Below, one piece after another: positions 18,025 through 28,538 of a stretch of 64,000 nt of DNA. Each line of letters begins with the position of its first letter. Position 1 is the first letter of the stretch. The notes beneath the pieces were generated by a model. The model saw only the letters and a list, made by a program, of their open reading frames with translations. It was not told the origin of the DNA and ran no database searches. The translations under genes were made by a program, and so were the position numbers. Origin of the DNA: Mariniflexile sp. AS56 (GTDB lineage: Bacteria > Bacteroidota > Bacteroidia > Flavobacteriales > Flavobacteriaceae); NCBI RefSeq assembly GCF_030552475.1, contig NZ_JAUPED010000012.1:51027-115026 (forward strand). The letters run 5' to 3'.

Positions 18025-20853
18025 ATGGCTGAAACAATTAGATTAAATAAAGTATTACGCGAGCTAAATATCTCTTTAGATCGTGCTGTAGAATTCTTGG
18101 ATTCTAAAGGCATCGATATAGAGAAAAGACCCACTACCAAAATTTCAGAGGAGGTGTACACCGTTCTGTCTAATGAATTTCAAACAGATGCTAACAAAAA
18201 AGTAGCATCTAAGGAAGTAGGGGAAGCTAAGCTGAAAGAAAAGGAAGTGTTGCGTGAGCAGCGCGAGCGTGAGCTTGAAGAAAAACAAAAAGAGGCAGCC
18301 AGAAAAGAAGAAATTATAAAAGCCTCTAAAATTATTTCTGGTCCTAAGCAGGTTGGTAAAATCGATTTAGAACCTAAGAAGCCGGTAGAAACACCTGTTG
18401 CTCCAAAGCAAGAGGAAAAAGTGGCTCCTGCTCCTCCTAAAGAAGTGCCTGTAGAAAAGGTAGTTGAAAAGGTCGTAGAAAAGGTTGTTGAAAAAGAAAC
18501 AGTTAAAGCAGAAGAGGTAAAACCTCCAGTTGTGGAAGTTGTTAAGAAGGAAGAAGTGAAAGCAGAAGTGCCGAAACCGAAACAAGAAGCAACACCTGAA
18601 GCTAAGAAGCCTGTTGAGGTTAAAAAAGAGGTTGTTACAAATTCTGAAGGGGAAGTAATTCCTGAAGAACGAGTAAAAACTAAATACCAAAAACTTACTG
18701 GTCCTAAAATCGCAGGTGATAAAATTGATTTATCTCAATTCAACAAGCCTAAGAAAAAGAAGGAAGATAAGAAAACGGATGGCAAACCTGGTGATGCTGC
18801 AGCTGCTAATAAGAAGAAACGTCGACGTATTAGTAAAGTTGGTGGCCCACAACAAGGCGGTGATAATTCGAATAGATCCGGTGGTAACGATCGTTATAAA
18901 GGTAACAAGCCTGGTCAAGCAAGACGTCCAATTGTTAAGGAAGATCCTAGCGACGAAGATGTTAAAAAGCAAGTACGTGAAACTTTAGAGAAACTTCAAG
19001 GGAAGTCTTCTAAAGGTAAAGGTGCTAAATATAGAAGAGATAAAAGAGATCAACATAGAGATCAAACGGAAAGAAACTTAGAGCAAGAAGCAGCTGAAAG
19101 TAAAATTCTAAAAGTAACTGAGTTTGTTACGGCAAGCGAAGTTGCAACGATGATGGATGTATCTGTTACCCAAATTATTTCGGCATGTATGTCACTTGGG
19201 ATGATGGTAACCATGAATCAACGTTTAGATGCTGAAACTTTATCTATTGTTGCAGATGAGTTTGGTTATGAAGTTGAATTTGTAACTGCTGATATAGAAG
19301 AATCTATAGAAGTTTTTGAAGATAAAGAAGAAGATTTAAAACCAAGAGCGCCAATTGTAACCGTAATGGGTCACGTCGATCATGGTAAAACATCGCTTCT
19401 AGATTATATTCGTAAAGAAAATGTAATTGCTGGTGAATCTGGTGGAATTACACAACATATTGGAGCTTATGGTGTTGAGCTAGAGAACGGACAAAAAATG
19501 GCCTTCTTAGATACACCGGGTCACGAAGCGTTTACCGCGATGCGTGCTCGTGGTGCTCAAGTAACCGATATTGCTATCATTGTGGCTGCGGCCGATGATG
19601 ATATCATGCCACAAACAAAAGAGGCTATTGCCCATGCACAAGCAGCAGGCGTACCTATTGTTTTTGCCATTAATAAAATTGATAAGCCAGCAGCAAATCC
19701 TGAAAAAATTAAAGAAGGATTAGCACAAATGAATTTATTAGTTGAAGATTGGGGTGGTAAAATTCAATCACATGATATCTCTGCAAAAGTAGGTACAGGT
19801 GTTAAAGAATTATTAGAAAAAGTATTGCTTGAAGCTGAATTATTAGAGTTGAAAGCAAATCCAAATAGACCAGCATTAGGAACGGTTGTTGAAGCGTTCT
19901 TAGATAAAGGTCGAGGATACATTGCAACTATTTTAGTACAAGCAGGTACACTTCGCGTTGGAGATTATGTATTAGCTGGTAAAAATAGTGGTAAGGTTAA
20001 AGCTATGCACGATGAGCGTGGTAATAATGTGATTGAGGCAGGTCCATCAACACCAGTATCTATACTTGGTTTAGACGGAGCGCCACAAGCGGGAGATAAG
20101 TTTAATGTATTTCAAGACGAGCGTGAGGCTAAACAAATTGCTTCAAAACGTGCACAGTTACAACGTGAACAATCAGTTAGAACACAGCGTCATATTACTT
20201 TAGATGAAATTGGTCGTCGTATCGCATTAGGTGATTTCCAAGAATTGAATATCATCCTTAAAGGTGATGTGGATGGTTCTGTGGAAGCATTAACCGATTC
20301 ATTCCAGAAATTATCAACTGAAGAAATTCAAGTTAATATTTTACATAAGGGTGTTGGAGCAATTACAGAAAGTGATGTATTATTAGCATCTGCTTCTGAT
20401 GCTATTATTATTGGATTTAATGTACGTCCTGTTGGAAATGCTAGAATGATAGCTGATAAAGAAGAAATTGATATCAGAACATATTCTATTATTTACGATG
20501 CCATCAACGATCTTAAAGATGCGATGGAAGGTATGTTATCTCCTGAATTTAAAGAAGAGGTAACAGGTACTGCAGAGATTAGAGAAATATTTAAAGTTAC
20601 TAAAATTGGTAGTATTGCTGGTTGTATGGTAACTAACGGAAAAATTCTTAGAAGCTCAAGTATTCGTTTAATTAGAGATGGAGTTGTTGTTCATACAGGT
20701 GAATTAACCTCGTTGAAACGATTTAAAGATGATGCTAGAGAAGTAACTAAAGGTTTCGACTGTGGTATGCAAATTAAAAATTACAACGATATTCAAGAGA
20801 ACGATATCATTGAAGCATTCCATGAAGTGGAAGTTAAAAAGAAGCTTAAGTAG
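18025..20853 (+). CDS. infB: Translation initiation factor IF-2
   Basis: 942 residues. Residues 1-60 hold an IF2 N-terminal helical module ([21 protein letters not shown]). A charged linker to about residue 430 is rich in E, K, P and V and includes [15 protein letters not shown] repeats. The GTPase domain has G1 GHVDHGKT (about 449), G3 DTPGH (about 497) and G4 NKID (about 550). Domains II-IV follow, including the C-terminal fMet-tRNA-binding region. It places initiator tRNA on the 30S subunit. The long linker is common in Bacteroidetes. A bidirectional terminator follows at 20870. Confidence 0.97.
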   Translation: MAETIRLNKVLRELNISLDRAVEFLDSKGIDIEKRPTTKISEEVYTVLSNEFQTDANKKVASKEVGEAKLKEKEVLREQRERELEEKQKEAARKEEIIKASKIISGPKQVGKIDLEPKKPVETPVAPKQEEKVAPAPPKEVPVEKVVEKVVEKVVEKETVKAEEVKPPVVEVVKKEEVKAEVPKPKQEATPEAKKPVEVKKEVVTNSEGEVIPEERVKTKYQKLTGPKIAGDKIDLSQFNKPKKKKEDKKTDGKPGDAAAANKKKRRRISKVGGPQQGGDNSNRSGGNDRYKGNKPGQARRPIVKEDPSDEDVKKQVRETLEKLQGKSSKGKGAKYRRDKRDQHRDQTERNLEQEAAESKILKVTEFVTASEVATMMDVSVTQIISACMSLGMMVTMNQRLDAETLSIVADEFGYEVEFVTADIEESIEVFEDKEEDLKPRAPIVTVMGHVDHGKTSLLDYIRKENVIAGESGGITQHIGAYGVELENGQKMAFLDTPGHEAFTAMRARGAQVTDIAIIVAAADDDIMPQTKEAIAHAQAAGVPIVFAINKIDKPAANPEKIKEGLAQMNLLVEDWGGKIQSHDISAKVGTGVKELLEKVLLEAELLELKANPNRPALGTVVEAFLDKGRGYIATILVQAGTLRVGDYVLAGKNSGKVKAMHDERGNNVIEAGPSTPVSILGLDGAPQAGDKFNVFQDEREAKQIASKRAQLQREQSVRTQRHITLDEIGRRIALGDFQELNIILKGDVDGSVEALTDSFQKLSTEEIQVNILHKGVGAITESDVLLASASDAIIIGFNVRPVGNARMIADKEEIDIRTYSIIYDAINDLKDAMEGMLSPEFKEEVTGTAEIREIFKVTKIGSIAGCMVTNGKILRSSSIRLIRDGVVVHTGELTSLKRFKDDAREVTKGFDCGMQIKNYNDIQENDIIEAFHEVEVKKKLK

Positions 20854-20869
20854 TAAAACTATTATAAAT

Positions 20870-20899
20870 AAAAAAAGCGACCAATTGGTCGCTTTTTTT
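20870..20899. terminator. Bidirectional terminator between infB and the SPOR gene
   Basis: The arms AAAAAAAGCGACC and GGTCGCTTTTTTT are perfectly complementary around an AATT loop. The T-run on one side and A-run on the other serve both converging genes: infB (plus, ends 20853) and the SPOR gene (minus, ends 20918). Confidence 0.9.
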
Positions 20900-20917
20900 A
20901 TTTATACAAACTAAATG

Positions 20918-21307
20918 TTATTTCTTAGGCTTGAATATAAAAGCCGCAGGAAATTTGTTTTTAATTTTCTTCAATGCGCGATCTGCTTCTAAGCGCGTTC
21001 TGTAATTTCCAGCCCAAATTTTAAAGTTGGGTGTTTCATATTCAATAGTTGCTTTCCAATCAGAGAAATTGGAGTTAAATTCTTTTTGAGAAGCTTCCGC
21101 CGTAGATCGGTTTCCAGAATATATTTGTATTTTATATCTGTCCGAATCGACTTCGTTTTTATTCATTTCTTTTTTAGCTTCTAATAAAGTGGCTATTTTT
21201 TTGTCTTGATTCACCACAATACTGCCTTGTTGAGCAAATGAATAGGTAGAAACAGACATAAAAGCAATAAGACCTAAAGCACTAATTTTTAAATTCAATG
21301 ATTTCAT
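20918..21307 (-). CDS. Secreted SPOR-domain protein
   Basis: 129 residues. A signal peptide (about residues 1-26, ending TYSFA-QQ) is followed by a short linker and a single SPOR domain from about residue 57 (YKIQIYSGNRSTAEASQ to AFIFKPKK), including the FKIWAGNYRTRLEADRAL signature. SPOR domains bind denuded septal glycan strands, so the protein probably acts in the periplasm on peptidoglycan. The ATG at 21307 is preferred over the TTG two codons upstream. A -7 element TACATTTG lies at 21332-21325. Confidence 0.88.
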   Translation of the reverse strand: MKSLNLKISALGLIAFMSVSTYSFAQQGSIVVNQDKKIATLLEAKKEMNKNEVDSDRYKIQIYSGNRSTAEASQKEFNSNFSDWKATIEYETPNFKIWAGNYRTRLEADRALKKIKNKFPAAFIFKPKK

Positions 21308-21324
21308 TTTCAAATATATTTATA

Positions 21325-21332
21325 CAAATGTA
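21325..21332 (-). promoter_or_regulatory. -7 element of the SPOR gene
   Basis: The minus strand reads TACATTTG, a full -7 match 17 nt before the ATG at 21307. The -33 box is not clear. Confidence 0.5.
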
Positions 21333-21408
21333 TACGTTATAAACTTAATTTAAGTTGTTTTTATTATTTAGAATCCCTCTAAATTACCAATTAACAGTTC
21401 CCTAACAT

Positions 21409-21438
21409 TTCGCAAATCGACTTTAAGTATTACTTTTG
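21409..21438 (+). promoter_or_regulatory. Promoter of the act-cox respiratory operon
   Basis: TACTTTTG (21431-21438) is a full -7 match; a TTC in place of TTG lies 19 bp upstream (21409-21411). It is the only promoter-like site found before the eight-gene operon. Confidence 0.6.
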
Positions 21439-21521
21439 CGAGAGATTTTTTTAACTGTATTTTTTTCAATTGTTAAATGAAAAAATCATACCAAAGTTTA
21501 GAAGTTAATTTGACCAACAAT

Positions 21522-22817
21522 ATGAGAAAGGTGATTCACCGTAAATTAAGTGTAAACATTCTTCGTGTAAGCTTAGTTTTATTATTAGCATTTACTAGCG
21601 CTCTTTCTGCTCAAGGAGGGGATCCGGCAAAAGGAAAATCATTATTTAATGCCAACTGTGCAGCATGTCATCAATTAGATAAGAAAATGACAGGGCCTGC
21701 TCTACGTAATGTAGAAGCACGTCTAGCTGACGATGAAGGTTTAGATAAGGAATGGATTTACAACTGGATTCACAACAGTGCAGGGGTTGTTAAATCTGGC
21801 GATGCTTACGGAAACAAAGTGTACAATGAATATGGCGGAGCTGCAATGACGGCTTTTCCTCAATTATCAAATGAAGATATTGATAACATTCTTGCTTATA
21901 CAGCAGAAGTTAAAGCGGAAGCGCCTGCAAGTGCAGTAGCAGCTACTGCGGCTTCGGGTGGTGCAGCAACAACAGGAGGTGTTTCAAACGAAATAATATT
22001 AGCAGCCTTAGCTATATTATTTATGTTGTTGGCCGCTGGTTTGTTTTTAGTAAATAAAACGTTACGTCGTTTTGCAACTGCTCAAAATATTGAGTTACCT
22101 GAAGAAACAACAAGAAAGCCTCTTTGGAAATCTTTTGTTCAAAATCAATTCTTAATGTTGGTTGTTTCTATATTCTTTTTATTAACTAGTGCATATTTTG
22201 TATATGGCTATTTAATGCAAATTGGTGTAGATCAAGGGTATCAACCAGTACAGCCTATTCATTTCTCACATAAAATTCACGCAGGTGATAATGGGATTGA
22301 TTGTAAATACTGTCACTCTTCTGCAAGAACAAGTAAAACTTCAGGAATTCCTTCTTTAAATGTTTGTATGAACTGTCATAAATCAGTTTATGAATATAAT
22401 GGAGAAACTACTTTAGAGCATTCTAAAGAGTTCTACGATGGAGAAATCAAAAAATTGTACAAAGCTGCTGGATGGGATGATGCTGAGCAGAAATATACAG
22501 GAAATTCACAACCAGTTAAATGGGTTCGTATTCATAATTTACCAGACTTCGTTTACTTTAATCACTCACAACACGTTACTGTTGCAGGTGTAGAATGTCA
22601 AACATGTCATGGTCCTATCGAGGAAATGGAAGTAGTTTACCAACACGCACCATTAACTATGGGTTGGTGTATTGAGTGTCACAGAACTACAGATGTGAAT
22701 ATGAAAGACAACGCTTACTATACTAAAATACATGAGCAATTATCTAAAAAGTATGGTGTAGATAAGTTAACGGCAGCTCAAATGGGTGGTTTAGAATGTG
22801 GAAAATGCCACTATTAA
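21522..22817 (+). CDS. actA: Alternative complex III subunit ActA, six-haem cytochrome c
   Basis: 431 residues from the ATG at 21522 (an in-frame ATG at 21477 would add 15 residues; both precede a signal-like helix ending LSAQG). The N-terminal domain has one haem site, CAACH. Two membrane helices follow (around IILAALAILFMLLAAGLFL and FLMLVVSIFFLLTSAYF). The periplasmic pentahaem domain has CKYCH, CMNCH, CQTCH, CIECH and CGKCH. That is six CxxCH motifs in total, the flavobacterial form with the mono-haem domain fused to the classical pentahaem subunit. It passes electrons from menaquinol oxidation towards the terminal oxidase. First gene of actABCDEF-coxBA; actB is 33 nt downstream. Confidence 0.93.
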   Translation: MRKVIHRKLSVNILRVSLVLLLAFTSALSAQGGDPAKGKSLFNANCAACHQLDKKMTGPALRNVEARLADDEGLDKEWIYNWIHNSAGVVKSGDAYGNKVYNEYGGAAMTAFPQLSNEDIDNILAYTAEVKAEAPASAVAATAASGGAATTGGVSNEIILAALAILFMLLAAGLFLVNKTLRRFATAQNIELPEETTRKPLWKSFVQNQFLMLVVSIFFLLTSAYFVYGYLMQIGVDQGYQPVQPIHFSHKIHAGDNGIDCKYCHSSARTSKTSGIPSLNVCMNCHKSVYEYNGETTLEHSKEFYDGEIKKLYKAAGWDDAEQKYTGNSQPVKWVRIHNLPDFVYFNHSQHVTVAGVECQTCHGPIEEMEVVYQHAPLTMGWCIECHRTTDVNMKDNAYYTKIHEQLSKKYGVDKLTAAQMGGLECGKCHY

Positions 22818-22850
22818 TAAATTTAATAAGAAGTAATTCAATTATATAAT

Positions 22851-25800
22851 ATGTCATCAAACAAGAAATACTGGAAAAGTGTTGAAGAGCTAAACGAGAA
22901 TAGTTCTATTGTTGAGACGCTAAAACAAAACGAGTTTGTAGATCAAATTCCCACTGATGAATTTTTAGGTGATAAAGATGCATTAGAGGCAAGTTCTACA
23001 ACACGTCGCGATTTCTTAAAATATGTAGGGTTTAGTACCGCTGCAGCATCTTTAGCTGCTTGTGAAGGCCCTGTTGTTAAGTCTATTCCTTATGTAGTAC
23101 AACCTCAAGAAATTATTCCTGGTGTTGCTAACTATTATGCAACTACAATTGCAGATGGATTTGATTTTGCTAGTGTTTTAGTTAAAACGCGTGAAGGTCG
23201 TCCAATTAAAATTGAGAATAACGCTTTAGCGGCTACCAATAGTGTGGCGAATGCGAGAGTGAATGCTTCGGTTTTAGGCTTGTATGATAGTTTAAGAGTA
23301 CAAGGTCCTAGAAAAGGAGAAGCCTCTATTTCTTGGAGTACATTTGATAAGGAAACCAATCAAAAATTAACTGATTTAAAAGTAGCTGGTAAAGAAATTG
23401 TGTTACTAACACAAACTTTTGCGAGCCCTTCTACAAGCAAGTTGATTTCTGAATTCAAAGAAAAATATGGTAATGTACGTCACGTTGTTTATGATGCTGT
23501 TTCAGAATCTGCTGCGTTAGATGCTTACCAAGCTAAATACGGCGAACGTGCTTTAGCTAATTATGATTTTTCTAAAGCCATGACGATTGTTTCTGTTGGC
23601 GCCGATTTCTTAGGTGACTGGCAAGGTGGTGGTTTTGATTCTGGATATTCAAAAAACAAAATTCCGCAAAACGGAAAGATGTCACGTCATATTCAGTTTG
23701 AATCTAATATGTCTTTAACTGGTGCAAATGCTGATAAGCGTGTGCCATTAACGCCAAGTGAACAAAAAATAGCTTTAGCTAAATTATATAGTTATGTGGT
23801 TGGTGGCTCTGTTTCAGGAAGTTTGCCAAATCATATAGAAGATGCTGTTAAAAAGGCTGCTGCTCAATTAAAAAATGCAGGTAGTGATGCTCTTGTAGTT
23901 ACTGGTATTCAAGATGTGAATGCACAAACAGTTGCTTTAGAAATCAATGCATTTTTAAGAAGTAAGGCTTTTGATAAAGCAACGCCAATTAAAACAAGAC
24001 AAGGTAGTGATAAAGCCGTATTAAGTTTAGTTGCCGATATGAAGGCAGGTAAAGTTGGTGCTATTATTACAAGTGGTGTGAACCCATTATATACTTTACC
24101 TAATGCTTCAGATTTTGCTGAAGGATTAAAGAAAACAGAATTGTCGATCGCGTTCTCAATGAAAGTTGATGAAACGTCTTCAAATACACAATATGTTGCA
24201 GCTGCTCCTCATTATTTAGAAGCTTGGGGTGATGTTGAAATTAAAAAAGGACAATACGCTTTAACACAGCCTGCTATTCGTCCGTTATTTGATACAAGAC
24301 AATTTCAAGAAGCTTTATTAAAATGGACAGGAAACGATGTTTCTTACCATGATTATATTAAAGATTCTTGGGGAACAACGATATTAGGTGGTAGTTCATT
24401 CAACCAAGCATTACATGATGGTGTTTATGTTGGAAGTATTGCTATTGAAACTGAAAACACGTCAGATGCTGAAACTTTAGCAGAGACACCTTCAGGAGAT
24501 GCTGCGAGTGCTTTAGCATCTTCAGCAAAAAAATCAGGATTAGAATTAGCATTATATACCAAAGTAGGTATGGGAGATGGGCAACAAGCCAACAACCCAT
24601 GGTTACAAGAGTTTCCAGATCCTATTACTAGAGCATCTTGGGATAACTATTTAACTGTTTCTACAGCCGATGCTAGCGCATTAGGTTTAATGAACAAACA
24701 TGTTGCTAATGGCGCATTAAATGGTAGTTATGCTAAAGTGACTGTTAATGGAGTTAGCATTACTGCGCCAGTTATGATTCAACCAGGACAAGCAAAAGGT
24801 TCTGTTGGTTTAGCATTTGGTTATGGTAGAACTGTTGGCTTAAAAGAAGAAATGCAAACAGGTGTAAATGCTTATGCTTTATACCAAAACTTCAACACGG
24901 CACAAAACGTGACTATTGAGGCTGCTTCTGGTGAACATGAATTTGCTTCAGTACAGTTGCATAATACCTTAATGGGGCGTGGAGATATCATTAAAGAAAC
25001 ATCTTTAGAGGTTTTCAATACAAAAGACAAGAAACATTGGAACGCTGTTCCTATGGTGTCTTTAGATCATAAAGAAACACCAGTAACTTCTCCAGATGTA
25101 GATTTATGGGATGAATTTGATCGCTCTATTGGGCATCACTTCAACTTATCTATCGATTTAAATTCTTGTACAGGTTGTGGATCTTGTGTGATTGCATGTC
25201 ATGCAGAAAACAATGTGCCTGTAGTTGGTAAAACAGAAGTTCGTCGTAGCCGTGATATGCACTGGTTACGTATTGATAGATATTATTCATCTGAAGAAAC
25301 TTTTGACGGTGATAATGAGAAAAAAGAGAGTACAAAAGGTTTAGCTATTGCGGGAGCTTTGGGAGAAATGGAGAATGCCTCTATGAACCCTCAAGTGGCT
25401 TTCCAACCAGTAATGTGCCAACACTGTAACCATGCACCTTGTGAAACAGTTTGTCCTGTGGCAGCAACATCACACGGTCGTCAAGGTCAAAACCATATGG
25501 CATATAACCGTTGTGTAGGTACAAGATACTGTGCTAACAACTGTCCTTATAAAGTACGTCGTTTCAACTGGTTCCTATACAATGGTAATGATGAGTTCGA
25601 TTATCATATGAATGATGATTTAGGACGTATGGTATTGAATCCAGATGTTGTAGTTCGTTCTCGTGGTGTTATGGAAAAATGTTCTATGTGTATTCAAAAA
25701 ACACAAAAAACTATTCTTGATGCTAAACGTGATGGACGTGAAATTAAAGATGGTGAATTCCAAACAGCATGTTCTGCGGCTTGTGGCAATGGGGCAATGG

Positions 25801-25940
25801 TTTTTGGAGACATTAACGATAAGGAAAGTAAAGTTGCAAAACTTAAAGAAGATAACCGTATGTACCACTTGTTAGAGAGCGTTGGGGTGAAACCAAACGT
25901 GATGTATCAAACAAAAGTGAGAAATACAACTGAAGCATAA
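22851..25940 (+). CDS. actB: Alternative complex III subunit ActB (Fe-S, molybdopterin-like fold)
   Basis: 1029 residues. The N-terminus contains a twin-arginine-like motif (TTRRDFLKYVGF, about residues 46-57) followed by a Leu-Ala-Ala-Cys lipobox, suggesting Tat export and lipid anchoring. Residues about 80-740 resemble a molybdopterin oxidoreductase domain that in this family carries no cofactor. The C-terminal part has four cysteine clusters in ferredoxin order: CTGCGSCVIAC (about 773), CQHCNHAPCETVCP (about 860), CVGTRYCANNCP (about 888) and the CSMC...CSAAC group (about 943). These bind the iron-sulfur clusters that relay electrons to ActA. Spacing to actC is 27 nt. Confidence 0.95.
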   Translation: MSSNKKYWKSVEELNENSSIVETLKQNEFVDQIPTDEFLGDKDALEASSTTRRDFLKYVGFSTAAASLAACEGPVVKSIPYVVQPQEIIPGVANYYATTIADGFDFASVLVKTREGRPIKIENNALAATNSVANARVNASVLGLYDSLRVQGPRKGEASISWSTFDKETNQKLTDLKVAGKEIVLLTQTFASPSTSKLISEFKEKYGNVRHVVYDAVSESAALDAYQAKYGERALANYDFSKAMTIVSVGADFLGDWQGGGFDSGYSKNKIPQNGKMSRHIQFESNMSLTGANADKRVPLTPSEQKIALAKLYSYVVGGSVSGSLPNHIEDAVKKAAAQLKNAGSDALVVTGIQDVNAQTVALEINAFLRSKAFDKATPIKTRQGSDKAVLSLVADMKAGKVGAIITSGVNPLYTLPNASDFAEGLKKTELSIAFSMKVDETSSNTQYVAAAPHYLEAWGDVEIKKGQYALTQPAIRPLFDTRQFQEALLKWTGNDVSYHDYIKDSWGTTILGGSSFNQALHDGVYVGSIAIETENTSDAETLAETPSGDAASALASSAKKSGLELALYTKVGMGDGQQANNPWLQEFPDPITRASWDNYLTVSTADASALGLMNKHVANGALNGSYAKVTVNGVSITAPVMIQPGQAKGSVGLAFGYGRTVGLKEEMQTGVNAYALYQNFNTAQNVTIEAASGEHEFASVQLHNTLMGRGDIIKETSLEVFNTKDKKHWNAVPMVSLDHKETPVTSPDVDLWDEFDRSIGHHFNLSIDLNSCTGCGSCVIACHAENNVPVVGKTEVRRSRDMHWLRIDRYYSSEETFDGDNEKKESTKGLAIAGALGEMENASMNPQVAFQPVMCQHCNHAPCETVCPVAATSHGRQGQNHMAYNRCVGTRYCANNCPYKVRRFNWFLYNGNDEFDYHMNDDLGRMVLNPDVVVRSRGVMEKCSMCIQKTQKTILDAKRDGREIKDGEFQTACSAACGNGAMVFGDINDKESKVAKLKEDNRMYHLLESVGVKPNVMYQTKVRNTTEA

Positions 25941-25967
25941 ATTAACTAAAGAATCAATCATATAATT

Positions 25968-27425
25968 ATGGCGTCTCATTACGAAGCACCTATTAGAAGA
26001 CCCTTAGTTACAGGTGAAAAATCATACCACGACGTTACTGTGGATGTGGCTAAACCAGTAGAAGGAAAAGCGAATAAACAATGGTGGATAGTTTTCTCTA
26101 TAGCACTTGTAGCCTTTCTTTGGGGAATTGGATGTATTTTATATACCATAACAACAGGTATTGGAACTTGGGGTTTGAATAAAACCGTAGGTTGGGCGTG
26201 GGATATCACGAACTTCGTTTGGTGGGTTGGTATAGGTCACGCAGGAACACTTATTTCTGCAGTACTATTATTATTCCGTCAAAAATGGAGAATGGCAATT
26301 AACCGTTCTGCGGAAGCGATGACCATATTCTCTGTAGTTCAGGCAGGTTTATTCCCAATTATTCACATGGGTCGTCCATGGTTAGGATACTGGGTATTAC
26401 CAATTCCGAATCAATTTGGTTCGTTATGGGTAAACTTTAACTCTCCGTTACTTTGGGATGTATTTGCGATTTCAACGTATTTATCGGTATCACTAGTATT
26501 CTGGTGGACAGGTTTATTACCAGATTTTGCGATGTTACGTGATAGAGCAGTGAAACCTTTCCAAAAGAAAATTTACTCTTTGTTAAGTTTCGGTTGGTCT
26601 GGTCGAGCTAAAGATTGGCAACGTTTTGAAGAGGTATCTTTGGTACTTGCAGGTTTAGCAACGCCACTTGTACTTTCTGTACACACGATTGTATCTTTTG
26701 ACTTTGCAACATCGGTTATACCAGGATGGCATACAACTATTTTCCCTCCGTACTTCGTTGCAGGAGCGGTATTCTCTGGTTTTGCCATGGTAAATACACT
26801 TCTTATTATTATGAGAAAAGTGTGTAACCTAGAAGATTATATCACAGTGCAACACATCGAATTAATGAACATTGTAATTATGATTACTGGTTCTATAGTA
26901 GGTGTGGCCTATATTACTGAGTTATTTATTGCATGGTATTCTGGTGTAGAATATGAACAATATGCATTCTTAAATAGAGCAACTGGACCTTACTGGTGGG
27001 CATATTGGGCAATGATGACGTGTAACGTGTTCTCTCCACAGTTCATGTGGTTTAAAAGATTAAGAACAAGTATCATGTTCTCTTTCTTTATCTCGATCGT
27101 GGTAAATATTGGTATGTGGTTTGAGCGTTTTGTAATTATCGTAACATCGTTACATAGAGATTACTTACCTTCTTCATGGACTATGTTCTCTCCAACATTT
27201 GTAGATATTGGTATTTTTATTGGAACTATAGGATTCTTCTTTGTGTTATTCTTATTATACTCAAGAACATTCCCTGTAATTGCACAAGCCGAGGTGAAAA
27301 CTATTTTGAAATCATCTGGTGAGCGTTATAAAAACATTAGAGAAAGAGGTGATAGTTTAGTAGGAACAGGAGCAGACACAAGAACCTCTGTGAATAAAGT
27401 AACTAATAACAAAAACGAAGCGTAG
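25968..27425 (+). CDS. actC: Alternative complex III subunit ActC (NrfD-like)
   Basis: 485 residues of the NrfD/PsrC polytopic family with about ten membrane helices, starting with WWIVFSIALVAFLWGIGCI. This subunit holds the menaquinol-binding site at the periplasmic side in homologues; the helix-bordering stretch WWVGIGHAGTLISAVLLL and the IHMGRPW segment are strongly ActC-like. The C-terminal 40 residues are charged and cytoplasmic. Only 3 nt separate it from actD, so they are probably translationally coupled. Confidence 0.94.
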   Translation: MASHYEAPIRRPLVTGEKSYHDVTVDVAKPVEGKANKQWWIVFSIALVAFLWGIGCILYTITTGIGTWGLNKTVGWAWDITNFVWWVGIGHAGTLISAVLLLFRQKWRMAINRSAEAMTIFSVVQAGLFPIIHMGRPWLGYWVLPIPNQFGSLWVNFNSPLLWDVFAISTYLSVSLVFWWTGLLPDFAMLRDRAVKPFQKKIYSLLSFGWSGRAKDWQRFEEVSLVLAGLATPLVLSVHTIVSFDFATSVIPGWHTTIFPPYFVAGAVFSGFAMVNTLLIIMRKVCNLEDYITVQHIELMNIVIMITGSIVGVAYITELFIAWYSGVEYEQYAFLNRATGPYWWAYWAMMTCNVFSPQFMWFKRLRTSIMFSFFISIVVNIGMWFERFVIIVTSLHRDYLPSSWTMFSPTFVDIGIFIGTIGFFFVLFLLYSRTFPVIAQAEVKTILKSSGERYKNIRERGDSLVGTGADTRTSVNKVTNNKNEA

Positions 27426-27428
27426 GCA

Positions 27429-27959
27429 ATGGAAGCATCTAAAGTAATTCACGCTATTTATACCGATGATGATGTATTAATGTCTGCTGTTAAAAAAGTT
27501 AAGGCAGAAAGATATCACATTGAAGAAATATATACACCTTTTCCAGTTCACGGGCTAGACAAAGCCATGGGATTAGCACCAACTCGTATCGCTATTACAG
27601 CGTTTATATATGGTTTAATAGGTTTATGTGTAGCAATCACGATGATGAATTTCATTATGATTGAAGATTGGCCTCAAAACATTGGTGGTAAACCAAGTTT
27701 TAGCTACATAGAAAACATGCCGGCATTCGTGCCAATTATGTTTGAGCTAACCGTGTTTTTTGCAGCGCATTTAATGGTAATAACGTTTTATTTAAGAAGT
27801 AGAATGTGGCCATTTAAAGAAGCTGAAAACCCAGATCCAAGAACTACAGATGACCATTTTTTAATGGAAATTGCGGTAAATGGAAATGAAAAGGAACTTG
27901 AAAGCTTGCTTAAAGAAACTGGAGCAGTTGAGATTAATTTAATTGATAAAGCGCATTAA
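27429..27959 (+). CDS. actD: Alternative complex III subunit ActD (DUF3341)
   Basis: 176 residues. A soluble N-terminal domain with the signature EEIYTPFPVHGLDKAMG (about 36-52) is followed by two membrane helices (about 60-80 and 105-125) and a C-terminal tail. Length and layout match ActD, a structural membrane subunit with no cofactor. It sits 3 nt after actC and 5 nt before actE. Confidence 0.93.
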   Translation: MEASKVIHAIYTDDDVLMSAVKKVKAERYHIEEIYTPFPVHGLDKAMGLAPTRIAITAFIYGLIGLCVAITMMNFIMIEDWPQNIGGKPSFSYIENMPAFVPIMFELTVFFAAHLMVITFYLRSRMWPFKEAENPDPRTTDDHFLMEIAVNGNEKELESLLKETGAVEINLIDKAH

Positions 27960-27964
27960 TAAAG

Positions 27965-28516
27965 ATGAAGAGCTTAATTAAAATATTAGTATTAGCAGTT
28001 ATTTTAGTGTCTGTATCATGTAAAAAAGATACGGCACCGAATTACCAATTCATGCCAAATATGTATGAATCTGTTGGATACGAAACTTACGGAGAAGCAG
28101 CATTTAAAAATGGTGTTGAAGCACAATTACCTGCAGAAGGGTCTATAGCAAGAGGGTTTGTTCCTTTTGATATTGAAAATTCTACTGAAGGGTATGTAGT
28201 AGCAAAAGAGACTTTAAAAAGCCCCTTAGATTCTACAATGGTAGATTCAGAAAGAGGTAAAGCGTTATATGATATTTATTGTGGCATTTGCCATGGTAAT
28301 AAAGGTGACGGACAAGGAAACTTAGTGAAACGCGAAAAAATTCTTGGTATCCCTAGTTATGACGATGCTGGTAGAGCTATAAACGCAGGAAGTATTTACC
28401 ATACTATTTATTATGGAAAAAATGCGATGGGTTCTTATGCTAACCAATTGAAAGAAGAAGAGCGTTGGCAAGTAGTTTCCTATGTGTTGGAATTAAAGGC
28501 TAATTTAGAAAAGTAA
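27965..28516 (+). CDS. actE: Alternative complex III subunit ActE, mono-haem lipoprotein cytochrome c
   Basis: 183 residues. The lipoprotein signal peptide ends in the lipobox Leu-Val-Ser-Val-Ser-Cys (Cys19 or 20). One CxxCH site, CGICHGNKGDG (about residue 103), binds a single c-type haem, and a Met ligand is expected in NAMGSY (about 158). It is the electron exit subunit of the complex and in flavobacteria is placed near the oxidase. 22 nt to actF. Confidence 0.94.
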   Translation: MKSLIKILVLAVILVSVSCKKDTAPNYQFMPNMYESVGYETYGEAAFKNGVEAQLPAEGSIARGFVPFDIENSTEGYVVAKETLKSPLDSTMVDSERGKALYDIYCGICHGNKGDGQGNLVKREKILGIPSYDDAGRAINAGSIYHTIYYGKNAMGSYANQLKEEERWQVVSYVLELKANLEK

Positions 28517-28538
28517 GATAGACAAGATTATTATAGAT

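Noticed and set aside
18367..18690. A 107-codon minus-strand open frame rich in Phe, Arg and Leu
   Set aside because: It is the antisense of the Glu/Lys-rich linker of IF-2, whose composition keeps the opposite strand open.
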